DNA of 64,000 bases from Pseudomonas urmiensis. GTDB lineage: Bacteria > Pseudomonadota > Gammaproteobacteria > Pseudomonadales > Pseudomonadaceae. Under the pieces are notes generated by a model. It was not told the DNA's origin. It saw only the letters and a program-made list of their open reading frames with translations, and did no database searches. The translations under genes were made by a program, and so were the position numbers. Shown piece by piece: positions 44,238 through 52,437 of this stretch. How positions within the stretch are numbered: position 1 is the stretch's first letter; each line of letters opens with the position of its first letter. The stretch covers positions 5,001-69,000 of the forward strand of contig NZ_JABWRE020000001.1 of NCBI RefSeq assembly GCF_014268815.2, in the 5' to 3' direction.

Positions 44238-45014
44238 ATGACCGCCAGCGCCGACAAATTCACTCGCCAGACCTTGCTCGACGTGCAACCGCTGACGCCC
44301 AGCTTGTTCTCCTTGCGAGTCACCCGCGACGCAGGCTTTCGCTTTCGCTCCGGCCAGTTCGCCCGCCTGGGTGTGACCAAGGCCGATGGCAGCGTGGTTT
44401 GGCGGGCCTATTCGATGGTCAGCGCGCCACATGATGAGCACTTGGATTTTTTCTCGATTGTAGTCCCAGGGGGCGAATTCACCAGCGAGCTGAGCCGTCT
44501 GGGCGAAGGCGATACGCTGTTGATCGACCGTCAGGCGTTTGGTTTTCTGACCCTCGATCGCTTCATTGGCGGTCGCGATCTATGGCTGCTGGCGACCGGT
44601 ACCGGCATTGCACCGTTCATGTCGATCCTGCAGGACTTCGAGGCCTGGGAGCGTTTCGACAACATCAAGCTGGTGTATTCGGTACGCGAAGCCAATGAGC
44701 TGGCTTATCTAGAGGAGATCGCTGGCCTGGAACAGCGTGACTACCTGGCTGAGTTCGCTGGCAAGTTGCAGTTCATTCCGGTGGTAACCCGCGAGAAGCA
44801 CCCTGGCGCATTGGATGCACGCATTACCACACTGATCGAAAATGGCGAATTGGAGCGGGCGGCAGGGCTTGAGTTTTCCCCTGAACATTCCCGCATCATG
44901 CTCTGCGGTAACCCGCAAATGATCGATGACACGCGCAAGGTGCTCAAGGCACGCGATCTGCAACTGAGCTTGAGCAAGCGGCCGGGGCAGGTGGCGGTAG
45001 AAAACTACTGGTGA
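44238..45014 (+). CDS. fpr: Ferredoxin/flavodoxin-NADP+ reductase
   Basis: Fpr is an FAD enzyme exchanging electrons between NADPH and ferredoxin or flavodoxin and is involved in oxidative-stress and iron-sulfur functions. The 258-aa protein has the bacterial FNR signature: FAD-binding RAYSMVSAPHDE, phosphate-binding GGEFTSEL, NADPH-binding LLATGTGIAPFMSIL and C-terminal LSKRPGQVAVENYW. ATG 44238 is preferred to the in-frame ATG at 44226 because a GGAG site lies at 44228-44231. In P. putida fpr is controlled by the LysR regulator FinR; no finR is present here. Confidence 0.94.
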   Translation: MTASADKFTRQTLLDVQPLTPSLFSLRVTRDAGFRFRSGQFARLGVTKADGSVVWRAYSMVSAPHDEHLDFFSIVVPGGEFTSELSRLGEGDTLLIDRQAFGFLTLDRFIGGRDLWLLATGTGIAPFMSILQDFEAWERFDNIKLVYSVREANELAYLEEIAGLEQRDYLAEFAGKLQFIPVVTREKHPGALDARITTLIENGELERAAGLEFSPEHSRIMLCGNPQMIDDTRKVLKARDLQLSLSKRPGQVAVENYW

Positions 45015-45054
45015 GAATCAGCTACAAGCGACAAGCCTCAAGCTGTTAGAAAAG

Positions 45055-45076
45055 CCAGGGCCGAGCTCGGCCCTGG
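45055..45076. terminator. Bidirectional terminator between fpr and mscL
   Basis: The perfect 22-nt palindrome ccagggccgag / ctcggccctgg is flanked by aaaa on the left and gtgtttcgttt on the right. It lies between convergent fpr and mscL and can act for both. Confidence 0.85.
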
Positions 45077-45102
45077 TGTTTCGTTTCGGCTCGTAGCTGC
45101 GT

Positions 45103-45522
45103 TCAGGGCAGACGATTCTGATTCTGCGTCTTGAGCAGGTCGCGAATCTCGGTCAGCAGGGTTTCCTGCGGGGTAGGCGCTGGCGGTACGCTCGGCGCCA
45201 CGGCCTCTTCGCGCTTGAGGCGGTTGATCACCTTGACCCCCATGAAGATGGCGAAGGCGACGATGAGGAAGTCGATTACGGTCTGGATGAACTTGCCGTA
45301 GGCCAGCATCACTGCCGGAACATCGCCTTCGGCCGCCTTGAGGGTGATTGCCAGGTCACTGAAGTCCACGCCGCCGATCAGCAGGCCCAGCGGTGGCATC
45401 ACCACGTCACCGACGAACGACGAAACGATCTTGCCGAACGCTGCGCCGATGATGATACCGACGGCCATGTCGACGACATTGCCCTTGACCGCAAACGCCT
45501 TGAATTCACTGATCATGCCCAT
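45103..45522 (-). CDS. mscL: Large-conductance mechanosensitive channel
   Basis: MscL opens a wide pore when membrane tension rises on hypo-osmotic shock. The 139-aa protein has TM1 with the gating segment [20 protein letters not shown], a periplasmic loop, TM2 ([20 protein letters not shown]) and a charged C-terminal helix. ATG 45522 ([14 protein letters not shown]) is the family start; the open frame upstream to 45570 is not. It is divergent from radA. Confidence 0.96.
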   Translation of the reverse strand: MGMISEFKAFAVKGNVVDMAVGIIIGAAFGKIVSSFVGDVVMPPLGLLIGGVDFSDLAITLKAAEGDVPAVMLAYGKFIQTVIDFLIVAFAIFMGVKVINRLKREEAVAPSVPPAPTPQETLLTEIRDLLKTQNQNRLP

Positions 45523-45700
45523 GGTTGTGTTCCTTGTAACAAATGGATAAGTAAACGCAGTGTAAGCCACTTAAACGCTTCATGCGTGATGCTTGCAGCT
45601 AGAGACTGCGGTTAGATCGAATAGTTTTGTCGCACCCCGCGGCGTTCGAGACACGTCCAGCTCGGCTATCATGGCGGTTTTTTCCCAGGAGACTGCCCCC

Positions 45701-47068
45701 ATGGCCAAAGCCAAGCGCTTGTATGGCTGCACCGAGTGCGGCGCGACCTTTCCCAAATGGGCCGGCCAGTGCGGTGAGTGCGGCGCCTGGAACACCCTGA
45801 CCGAAACCATGATCGAGAGCGGCGGCGCGGCAGCGCCGAGCGGGCGCGCCGGCTGGACTGGGCAGCAGGCGCAGATCAAGACCCTGGCCGAGGTCAGCGT
45901 TGAAGAAATCCCGCGCTTCACCACCAGCAGCACCGAGCTCGACCGAGTGCTCGGTGGTGGCCTGGTCGACGGCTCGGTGGTGTTGATTGGGGGTGACCCG
46001 GGTATCGGCAAGTCGACCATCCTGTTGCAGACCCTGTGCAACATCGCCACCGGCATGCCGGCGCTATACGTGACGGGCGAGGAATCCCAGCAGCAGGTGG
46101 CGATGCGCTCACGGCGCCTGGGGTTGCCGCAGGATCAGCTCAAGGTCATGACCGAAACCTGCATCGAAACCATCATCGCCACGGCGCGCGTGGAAAAACC
46201 GCGGGTGATGGTCATCGACTCGATCCAGACCATCTTCACCGAGCAGCTGCAATCGGCGCCTGGCGGGGTGGCGCAAGTGCGCGAGAGCACGGCGCTGTTG
46301 GTGCGCTATGCCAAGCAGAGCGGCACGGCGATTTTCCTGGTCGGCCACGTCACCAAGGAAGGCTCGCTAGCCGGCCCGCGGGTGCTGGAGCACATGGTCG
46401 ATACCGTTCTGTATTTCGAGGGCGAGTCGGACGGCCGCCTGCGTCTGCTGCGCGCGGTGAAGAACCGCTTTGGCGCGGTCAATGAACTGGGCGTGTTCGG
46501 CATGACCGATCGTGGCCTGAAGGAGGTTTCCAACCCTTCGGCGATCTTCCTCAACCGTACCCAGGAAGAGGTGCCAGGCAGCGTGGTGATGGCCACCTGG
46601 GAAGGCACCCGGCCGATGTTGGTCGAGGTGCAGGCGCTGGTCGACGACAGCCACCTGGCCAACCCACGACGAGTCACCTTGGGCCTGGACCAGAACCGCC
46701 TGGCCATGTTGCTGGCGGTTCTGCATCGCCATGGCGGCATTCCTACCCATGACCAGGACGTGTTCCTCAACGTGGTCGGTGGGGTGAAGGTATTGGAAAC
46801 CGCTTCGGACCTGGCGCTGCTGGCGGCCGTCATGTCCAGCCTGCGCAACCGGCCGTTGGCCCACGGTCTGCTGGTGTTCGGCGAGATTGGCCTATCGGGT
46901 GAGGTGCGCCCCGTGCCCAGTGGCCAGGAACGCCTCAAAGAGGCCGCCAAGCACGGCTTCAAACGCGCCATCGTGCCCAAGGGCAATGCGCCCAAGGAGT
47001 CGCCGGCGGGCTTGCAGGTGATTGCCGTGACGCGTCTGGAACAGGCTTTGGACGCCCTGTTCGAGTAA
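45701..47068 (+). CDS. radA: DNA repair protein RadA
   Basis: RadA is a RecA-related ATPase that drives branch migration of recombination intermediates. The 455-aa protein has an N-terminal C4 zinc finger (C10-x2-C13-x10-C24-x2-C27), Walker A GGDPGIGKST near residues 95-104, the RadA-specific KNRFG motif near residue 254, and a C-terminal Lon-like domain (VGGVKVLETASDLALLAAVM). ATG 45701 follows a CAGGAG site. The upstream gap contains the divergent mscL promoter. The has locus begins directly downstream. Confidence 0.97.
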   Translation: MAKAKRLYGCTECGATFPKWAGQCGECGAWNTLTETMIESGGAAAPSGRAGWTGQQAQIKTLAEVSVEEIPRFTTSSTELDRVLGGGLVDGSVVLIGGDPGIGKSTILLQTLCNIATGMPALYVTGEESQQQVAMRSRRLGLPQDQLKVMTETCIETIIATARVEKPRVMVIDSIQTIFTEQLQSAPGGVAQVRESTALLVRYAKQSGTAIFLVGHVTKEGSLAGPRVLEHMVDTVLYFEGESDGRLRLLRAVKNRFGAVNELGVFGMTDRGLKEVSNPSAIFLNRTQEEVPGSVVMATWEGTRPMLVEVQALVDDSHLANPRRVTLGLDQNRLAMLLAVLHRHGGIPTHDQDVFLNVVGGVKVLETASDLALLAAVMSSLRNRPLAHGLLVFGEIGLSGEVRPVPSGQERLKEAAKHGFKRAIVPKGNAPKESPAGLQVIAVTRLEQALDALFE

Positions 47069-47079
47069 TCGGTCTTCTT

Positions 47080-47098
47080 GCAACTGATTCTCAATTGC
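47080..47098 (+). promoter_or_regulatory. Fur box upstream of the has sigma-factor gene
   Basis: gcaactgattctcaattgc is a near-symmetrical dyad that matches 11 of 19 positions of the GATAATGATAATCATTATC consensus and contains the atgattctcat-like core frequent in Pseudomonas Fur sites. It lies about 43 nt before the hasI start, so iron-Fur repression is expected. Confidence 0.65.
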
Positions 47099-47140
47099 CA
47101 GTAGCATACCGCCACCTTGCGACCAGCCTCTGGAGTATGT

Positions 47141-47644
47141 GTGGCGCAGTCCGATTTAAAACGCCTGTTCCTCAAGCATGCGAAAACCCTGCAGGGTCTG
47201 CTCTCGCGCAAGGTGCGCGATCCGCAGTTGGCCGCTGACCTGGTCCAGGAGAGCTTCCTGCGCTTGGCCGAGCAGCAACGCCTCGAGCAGATCGACAACG
47301 CTTCGGCCTACCTGTACCGGACTGCGCATAACCTGATGGTCGACCATGTGCGTCAGCAGCAACGGCGCAAGACTGATCTGGTCCCGCATGAGGCACTCGA
47401 AGGCATCGTCGAGGAACGCCCCGGCCTCGACGAACAGGCCGAGCGTGCGCAGCATCTGCAGCGTTTGCAGGCGATCCTGGCTGAGCTGCCCGAACGCACT
47501 CAGCAGGTGTTTCGCTTGAACCGCCTGGAAGGCATGACGCACGCCGAGGTCGCACGGCACCTGGAAATTTCCGATAGCTCCGTGCAGAAGCATCTGGCCA
47601 AGGCCCTGGCCTATGTGATGCAGTGCTTGCAGGAAGCGGAATGA
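47141..47644 (+). CDS. hasI: FecI-type ECF sigma factor of the has locus
   Basis: This 167-aa extracytoplasmic-function sigma factor of the iron-starvation (FecI) group would direct RNA polymerase to the hasR promoter when heme-loaded HasA binds HasR. Region 2 (VRDPQLAADLVQESFLRLAE, YLYRTAHNLMVDHVRQQQRR) and region 4 (LPERTQQVFRLNRLEGMTHA, EVARHLEISDSSVQKHLAKA) are complete. The start is GTG 47141, with TGGAG 6 nt upstream; longer TTG-initiated frames are unlikely. It overlaps the anti-sigma gene by 4 nt. The name follows the Serratia/Pseudomonas hasI-hasS-hasR order. Confidence 0.9.
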   Translation: MAQSDLKRLFLKHAKTLQGLLSRKVRDPQLAADLVQESFLRLAEQQRLEQIDNASAYLYRTAHNLMVDHVRQQQRRKTDLVPHEALEGIVEERPGLDEQAERAQHLQRLQAILAELPERTQQVFRLNRLEGMTHAEVARHLEISDSSVQKHLAKALAYVMQCLQEAE

Positions 47645-48690
47645 CCAACGGTTTACTGACAAACGCCCCCTCAGACGTCAGCCAAGACATAACCAGATCG
47701 CGAGAGAACCGTGTGAGCAGCCAGAACTTGCCAGAGCAAGCCATCCGCGAGCAGGCCGCCGAGTGGGTGGTGCTGCAAAGTGCCGGGCCGTTGACCACGG
47801 ACCAGCAACAGGCACTTGAGCAGTGGTGCGCCAGCGATGCGCGGCATGCCCAGGCCTATGCGTTTGCCCAGGCGACCTGGGCTGATCTTGGCCAGTTGAC
47901 GAGCGTGGCGGCGCCTGCTGCGGCGCGCGCCCGGCCTGCGCGCGCCAGGCGCCCGCGTTTGCGCGCGGCAGTCGCCAGTGCGGCGGTGCTGTTTCTAGCG
48001 GTGTTCACGGTCTATCAGGGGCCTGCCTGGCTGCTCGATTGGCGCGCCGACTATGCCACTGCCACAGGTGAAGTGCGGCGCGTCACGCTGGCAGATGGCA
48101 GCCTGATCGAGCTGGACAGCCGCAGCGCCGTGCAGATCGCATTCAACGATCAAGAGCGGCGCATTCGGCTGTTGGCCGGCGAGGCAGTTTTTACCGCGGC
48201 GCCTGTCAGCGCAACCGAGCCGCGGCCATTTGTCGTCGAATACGCCGGCGCCACGACGCGCGCCCTGGGCACCCGCTTCGTGATCGGTGAGGCGGGCGCC
48301 GGGGGCTGGGTTGGCATGCTCGAGCACAGCGTGGCGGTTGATCTGCAAACGCCGCCCGCCCATGGCCAGGCCAGCCAGCGGCTGGAGGAGGGCGCGAGCT
48401 TGCGTTACGACCAGGCCCAGGGCGTTCGGCCTTGGCCGCAGCGCGATCTGCATCGGGCGACCGACTGGCAGCGTGGCGTGCTGGTGTTCGAGCGTCAGCC
48501 GTTGAGCGAAGTGGTCGAGCGGCTCAACCACTATCGCAGTGGCCGCTTGGTCGTCACCGATGCCGAGTTGGCCCGGCGTCAGGTGAGCGGGGTGTTCCGC
48601 CTGGACAACCTCGACGCTGCGGCGAGCGTGCTCAGCGATGAGCTCAAGGCCAAGCGTTTCGAGGTGGCGGGGGTGACGCTGATCTACTGA
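47641..48690 (+). CDS. hasS: FecR-type anti-sigma factor of the has locus
   Basis: This FecR-family membrane anti-sigma factor has about 349 aa. The cytoplasmic N-terminal domain (QAIREQAAEWVVLQSAGPLT, FAQATWADLGQL) binds the sigma factor. One TM helix follows (about 119-136, ASAAVLFLAVFTVYQG). The periplasmic part has the FecR core (GEVRRVTLADGSLIELDSRS) and a C-terminal STN-like end that contacts the N-terminal domain of HasR. ATG 47641 overlaps the sigma stop and has an AGGAA site; a GTG at 47713, giving 325 aa, is an alternative that fits the family N-terminus better. Confidence 0.88.
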   Translation: MTNGLLTNAPSDVSQDITRSRENRVSSQNLPEQAIREQAAEWVVLQSAGPLTTDQQQALEQWCASDARHAQAYAFAQATWADLGQLTSVAAPAAARARPARARRPRLRAAVASAAVLFLAVFTVYQGPAWLLDWRADYATATGEVRRVTLADGSLIELDSRSAVQIAFNDQERRIRLLAGEAVFTAAPVSATEPRPFVVEYAGATTRALGTRFVIGEAGAGGWVGMLEHSVAVDLQTPPAHGQASQRLEEGASLRYDQAQGVRPWPQRDLHRATDWQRGVLVFERQPLSEVVERLNHYRSGRLVVTDAELARRQVSGVFRLDNLDAAASVLSDELKAKRFEVAGVTLIY

Positions 48691-48759
48691 AATTGCGCCT
48701 GACAGAAATTATTTTGATTTTCCGTTACTGAGTTTTCCTACGCCGCACGTCTGTTTGTT

Positions 48760-48778
48760 GAGATTGATTTTCATTACT
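48760..48778 (+). promoter_or_regulatory. Fur-like box upstream of hasR
   Basis: gagattgattttcattact matches 13 of 19 positions of the classical Fur consensus. It lies about 32 nt before the hasR start, in the 120-nt gap after the anti-sigma gene. The same gap should contain the sigma-HasI-dependent promoter; I could not place its -35/-10 with confidence. Confidence 0.5.
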
Positions 48779-48810
48779 AGAAAACAGCCAACAACAGACG
48801 AGCGACAACA

Positions 48811-51567
48811 GTGAGCACGCCACGACCACACCCTCAGCGACCCCTCGGTCGCCTCGCCTTAGCCACCAGCTTGGTCTTTGGCGCTTGTGCCCTGCCGATG
48901 GGGATCGGCCTGGCACAGGCGGCCAGCGACAGCGGCGCGGCCAGCCGCCAACTGATTCAATTCGCCATCCCGGCCCAGTCATTGGACAGCGCTGTGCTGG
49001 CCTACGCCGAGCAGTCCGGGGTGCAGGTGTTCTTCGATAGCCGCAAGTTGGCTGGCTTGCGCAGTGAGGGGCTGCGCGGTGGCTACAGCGCCGAGGACGG
49101 TCTGCGCCAATTGCTGCGCGGTGCGCCGGTACGCTACCGCTTCAGCGCCGCCGGCCAGGTTGGCCTTGAGCGGGTCGAGGACAACGGCGAGGTGATGGAG
49201 CTGGGCGCTACCCATGTCAACTCGAACCGCGAAGGCGATTGGGTCTACCTGACGCCACGTTCGACCAGCGTGATTACCCGCGAGCAGATCGACAAGCGCC
49301 CGCCACGGCATGCCGCGGACCTGCTCGAAGAAACGGCCGGGGTCTACACCGCGGTCGATCAACGCGATCCAGGCCTGTCGGTGAACATCCGGGGTGTGCA
49401 GGACTACGGCCGGGTCAACATGAACATCGATGGCATGCGCCAGAACTTCAACGTCAACGGCCACCAGCAGCGCAATGGCGTGATGTTCATCGACCCTGAG
49501 TTCATCAGCAGCGTGCAGATCGACAAAGGCAGCCAATCGGGCATGGGCGGGGCCGGGGTGCTCGGTGGTATCGCCAGTTTCAATACCGTGCAGGCCAGCG
49601 AGTTTCTTGGCCCGGACAAAGAATATGGCGGGCGCATTCGCGCCGGCCACGGCATCGGTGAACTGGGCAATGGCACCTACTTCAATGGCAGTGCGGTGTT
49701 TGCCTTCGGCAACGAGGTCGGTGACGTCTTGCTCGGCGTCAGCGAGCGCCATTTCGGAGACTACCGCGCCGGCAGCAACGATACCGACAATCTTGGGACC
49801 CAGATCCGCCTGAAAGATCAATTTCCTCAAGCCTGGCAGGACTGGATCGACTCCGAAGTCGGTGACATGAGCAGCGTCACGCGTTCGCAGATGATCAAGC
49901 TGGGCCTGAATTTGCCGCTGGATCAACGCGTCCAGCTCAGTTACCTGCAAACCGATACCGACAGCAAGGATGCCTGGACCTGGCAAAGCGCGGACAGCAA
50001 CTCCTGGTATTACCGCCGTTCGGCCAGCAATGACATCACTGCCAAGAACGTCGCGCTGGACTACAGCTATTCGCCAGACAACGATCTGATCGATCTCAAG
50101 GCCAAGCTGTATTACGTCACCACCCGCCAAGACCGTTGGAACGCCGGCAGCACCGCCAGCATTGGCAGTGGCAACTACTATGCGCCCTACACCGATCGTT
50201 TCCAGACCGACACCTGGGGGCTGCAGCTGGAAAACACCTCGCGCTTCTACCTGGGGCAGCGCGATAGCCTCAGCGTCAACTATGGCACCGAGATGTTCCA
50301 GGACACCTTCAAGCCAAGCAGCGAGATGGTTCCGGCACGCAGTAACAGCAGCAATCCCTTTGCTGGCGGGGCCAATCCTGAAGGCAAGCGGATCATGGCC
50401 AGCCTGTTCGCTGACCTGACCTACGAGCATGACGATTGGCTGACCCTGGATGCCGGTTTGCGCTATGACCGCTACCGCCTGACCGGCAAGACGGGCTTGA
50501 CCACCTACATGTACCCCACCGGCATCACCCAGGTCGATCTGCTCAAGCAGCGCACCGAGCTGCTGTATGACGTCGACCAAGAGCAGGGGCGCTTTTCGCC
50601 GACCTTCGGCATTGGCGTCAAGCCGGGCCTGGACTGGTTGCAGCTGTACACCCGCTGGGGCCGAGGCTGGCGCCCGCCTTCGGTGACTGAAGCGTTCATG
50701 AGCGGCAAGCCGCACGGCGGTGGTAACGAGCTGGTTTATCCCAACCCGTTTCTCAAGCCGGAGACCTCGCACAACTGGGAGGTGGGCATGAATATCTTCA
50801 AGGAATCACTGTTTCGCAGCGGTGACCGCTTCGCCGCCAAGATCGCTTATTTCGACACGCGGATCGATAACTTTTCCTTCCTCGATACCAACGTCGATTT
50901 GCCAGGCACCGACGGCGCGACCGGGGTGTCGATGGGGCGCAGCGCCTACCAGAACAATTTGCAAGACACGCGCTTTCGGGGGCTTGAGTACTCCCTGGAC
51001 TACGATACCGGGCGCTTCTACACCCGGCTCAGCTACACCCACATGATTGGCCGCAACGACTTCTGTTCAAAACAGCTCTACCTCGGTGGCGCGCAGAAGA
51101 AGAACATCAGCGGTACCGAAATCGTCGAGCTGCCCATTGGTGGCGGCATGACGATCCCAGTGCCCATGCCGGTCTACGACGCGGTGGCGGATGCCGACCT
51201 GGATGCCCAGACGCGCTGTGGCGACATCATGGGCAACGCCAGCTACATGCCGGCTGACCGTGGCTCGCTCACCGCCGGGCTGCGCTTTTTCGACAATACC
51301 CTCGATGTCGGGGCTCGACTGCGCTACAGCAAAGGCAATGGCGCCAATCTCGAAACTCATGGCTATAGCCAACTCGACCAAGCCCTGTGGCCGCAATACA
51401 AGGTCTGGGATCTCTACGCCAGCTATTGGGCGACCCCACAGCTGAACATTGCCCTGTCGATGGAAAACCTCACCGACCAGGCCTACTTCGTCGCCATGGG
51501 CGACTCCAACAACTTATCGCTGGCACGCGGTCGGACCTTGACCGGCATGCTCGAGTACCACTTCTGA
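48811..51567 (+). CDS. hasR: TonB-dependent heme/hemophore receptor HasR with signalling domain
   Basis: HasR is the outer-membrane receptor that takes heme from HasA and imports it with TonB energy. The 918-aa precursor starts with GTG 48811. It has a signal peptide (about 1-39, ending LAQAA), an N-terminal STN signalling domain (FAIPAQSLDSAVLAYAEQSG through about residue 110) that talks to the FecR-type anti-sigma factor, a plug domain (ITREQIDKRPPRHAADLLEE, VNIRGVQDYGRVNMNIDGMR) and a 22-strand barrel. The receptor motif pair GWRPPSVTEAF and NPFLKPETSHNWEVG (FRAP/NPNL type) is present. The last residue is Phe (LEYHF), as for barrel proteins. Confidence 0.94.
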   Translation: MSTPRPHPQRPLGRLALATSLVFGACALPMGIGLAQAASDSGAASRQLIQFAIPAQSLDSAVLAYAEQSGVQVFFDSRKLAGLRSEGLRGGYSAEDGLRQLLRGAPVRYRFSAAGQVGLERVEDNGEVMELGATHVNSNREGDWVYLTPRSTSVITREQIDKRPPRHAADLLEETAGVYTAVDQRDPGLSVNIRGVQDYGRVNMNIDGMRQNFNVNGHQQRNGVMFIDPEFISSVQIDKGSQSGMGGAGVLGGIASFNTVQASEFLGPDKEYGGRIRAGHGIGELGNGTYFNGSAVFAFGNEVGDVLLGVSERHFGDYRAGSNDTDNLGTQIRLKDQFPQAWQDWIDSEVGDMSSVTRSQMIKLGLNLPLDQRVQLSYLQTDTDSKDAWTWQSADSNSWYYRRSASNDITAKNVALDYSYSPDNDLIDLKAKLYYVTTRQDRWNAGSTASIGSGNYYAPYTDRFQTDTWGLQLENTSRFYLGQRDSLSVNYGTEMFQDTFKPSSEMVPARSNSSNPFAGGANPEGKRIMASLFADLTYEHDDWLTLDAGLRYDRYRLTGKTGLTTYMYPTGITQVDLLKQRTELLYDVDQEQGRFSPTFGIGVKPGLDWLQLYTRWGRGWRPPSVTEAFMSGKPHGGGNELVYPNPFLKPETSHNWEVGMNIFKESLFRSGDRFAAKIAYFDTRIDNFSFLDTNVDLPGTDGATGVSMGRSAYQNNLQDTRFRGLEYSLDYDTGRFYTRLSYTHMIGRNDFCSKQLYLGGAQKKNISGTEIVELPIGGGMTIPVPMPVYDAVADADLDAQTRCGDIMGNASYMPADRGSLTAGLRFFDNTLDVGARLRYSKGNGANLETHGYSQLDQALWPQYKVWDLYASYWATPQLNIALSMENLTDQAYFVAMGDSNNLSLARGRTLTGMLEYHF

Positions 51568-51650
51568 TCCATCAGGTTCGCCCAATGAAGGGCAACACGA
51601 GGGCTTGGCAAGAGCCTTCGCTTTCAACTGCAATGCAATGAGGAATCGAA

Positions 51651-52268
51651 ATGAGCGTTTCCGTTACTTATTCCGCCAGCTTCGCCAACATCACTGTCGA
51701 TCAGTACTTCACGCTGTGGTCGACCGGCTTCAAGACTGCCGATCACAACGCCAGCAACACCGGTGGCTTCAACAACGGCTCGTTCGACGGTGACCAGTAC
51801 GCGATCCGCGGGACCAATGGATCGAACTATGCGGTGATTGCCGAAAGCGAAACCGCCAATGGCCTGCACTACGTGTTCAACCCGGCACTGCCCGCCAGCA
51901 ACAACCTCAACCATTACCTGTGGGGCGAGTTGGATAGCGTTCAACTGGGTAATGGCCTGCAAGGTGGTGGTGGCAGCGATTACAGCCTGTCGACCTTTGC
52001 CGTCAGCTTCGAAGGCCTGGACCTGAGCGCCGCGCAAGGTGCCGGTCGTGTCGGTAACGACGTGCACAACGTTATCTACAGCCTGATGCAAGGCAATACC
52101 GACGCCCTGGAGTCGGTGCTCGACAACCTGCTGGCCGACTACGGCGTATCCACCGACAGCACCTTCGCGGCGATCAGCTCGGCCCTGGCTGCTGGCCCGT
52201 CCAGCGCGCTTGCCGCCGAAGCTGTGGGGGTCCAGGCGCTGCCAGAAGATCTGGCGCTGGCGGCCTGA
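51651..52268 (+). CDS. hasA: Secreted hemophore HasA
   Basis: HasA is secreted, captures heme from hemoglobin and delivers it to HasR. The 205-aa protein has no N-terminal signal; its uncleaved-type C-terminal secretion signal ends VQALPEDLALAA, nearly the same as in P. aeruginosa HasAp. Heme ligand His32 (FKTADHNASNTGG) is at the canonical position. The second ligand region has Tyr74 (NGLHYVF) and a histidine at 88 (NHYLWGELDS), the latter about 6 residues further from Tyr than in HasAp (Tyr75/His83). It lies 83 nt after hasR and is followed by an intercistronic hairpin and the hasDEF exporter. Confidence 0.95.
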   Translation: MSVSVTYSASFANITVDQYFTLWSTGFKTADHNASNTGGFNNGSFDGDQYAIRGTNGSNYAVIAESETANGLHYVFNPALPASNNLNHYLWGELDSVQLGNGLQGGGGSDYSLSTFAVSFEGLDLSAAQGAGRVGNDVHNVIYSLMQGNTDALESVLDNLLADYGVSTDSTFAAISSALAAGPSSALAAEAVGVQALPEDLALAA

Positions 52269-52283
52269 TCCCAGGCATGAAAA

Positions 52284-52313
52284 AGCGAATGGAGGGTGAC
52301 CCTGCCATTCGCT
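52284..52313 (+). other. Intercistronic hairpin between hasA and hasD
   Basis: A 9-bp perfect outer stem (agcgaatgg / ccattcgct) holds an inner dyad aggg / ccct. There is no U-tract, so it may be a partial terminator or a 3' stability element that lets hasA transcript accumulate above hasDEF. It begins 16 nt after the hasA stop. Confidence 0.65.
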
Positions 52314-52437
52314 GATCTGTTGCAGTTACCCCGCAACCCGTGTCTTTGCCGGGCCCAGGTTGCGGTGGTGCGAATTCTGTGGCGCCGACCAGGCGAAAGC
52401 AATCGCCGATCGACGCTTGCCATGAGGTTTCCATCAA

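Noticed and set aside
48979..50772. 597-codon open frame on the minus strand
   Set aside because: It lies opposite hasR, which has complete domains. The antisense frame has no family character and is a by-product of high G+C codon use.
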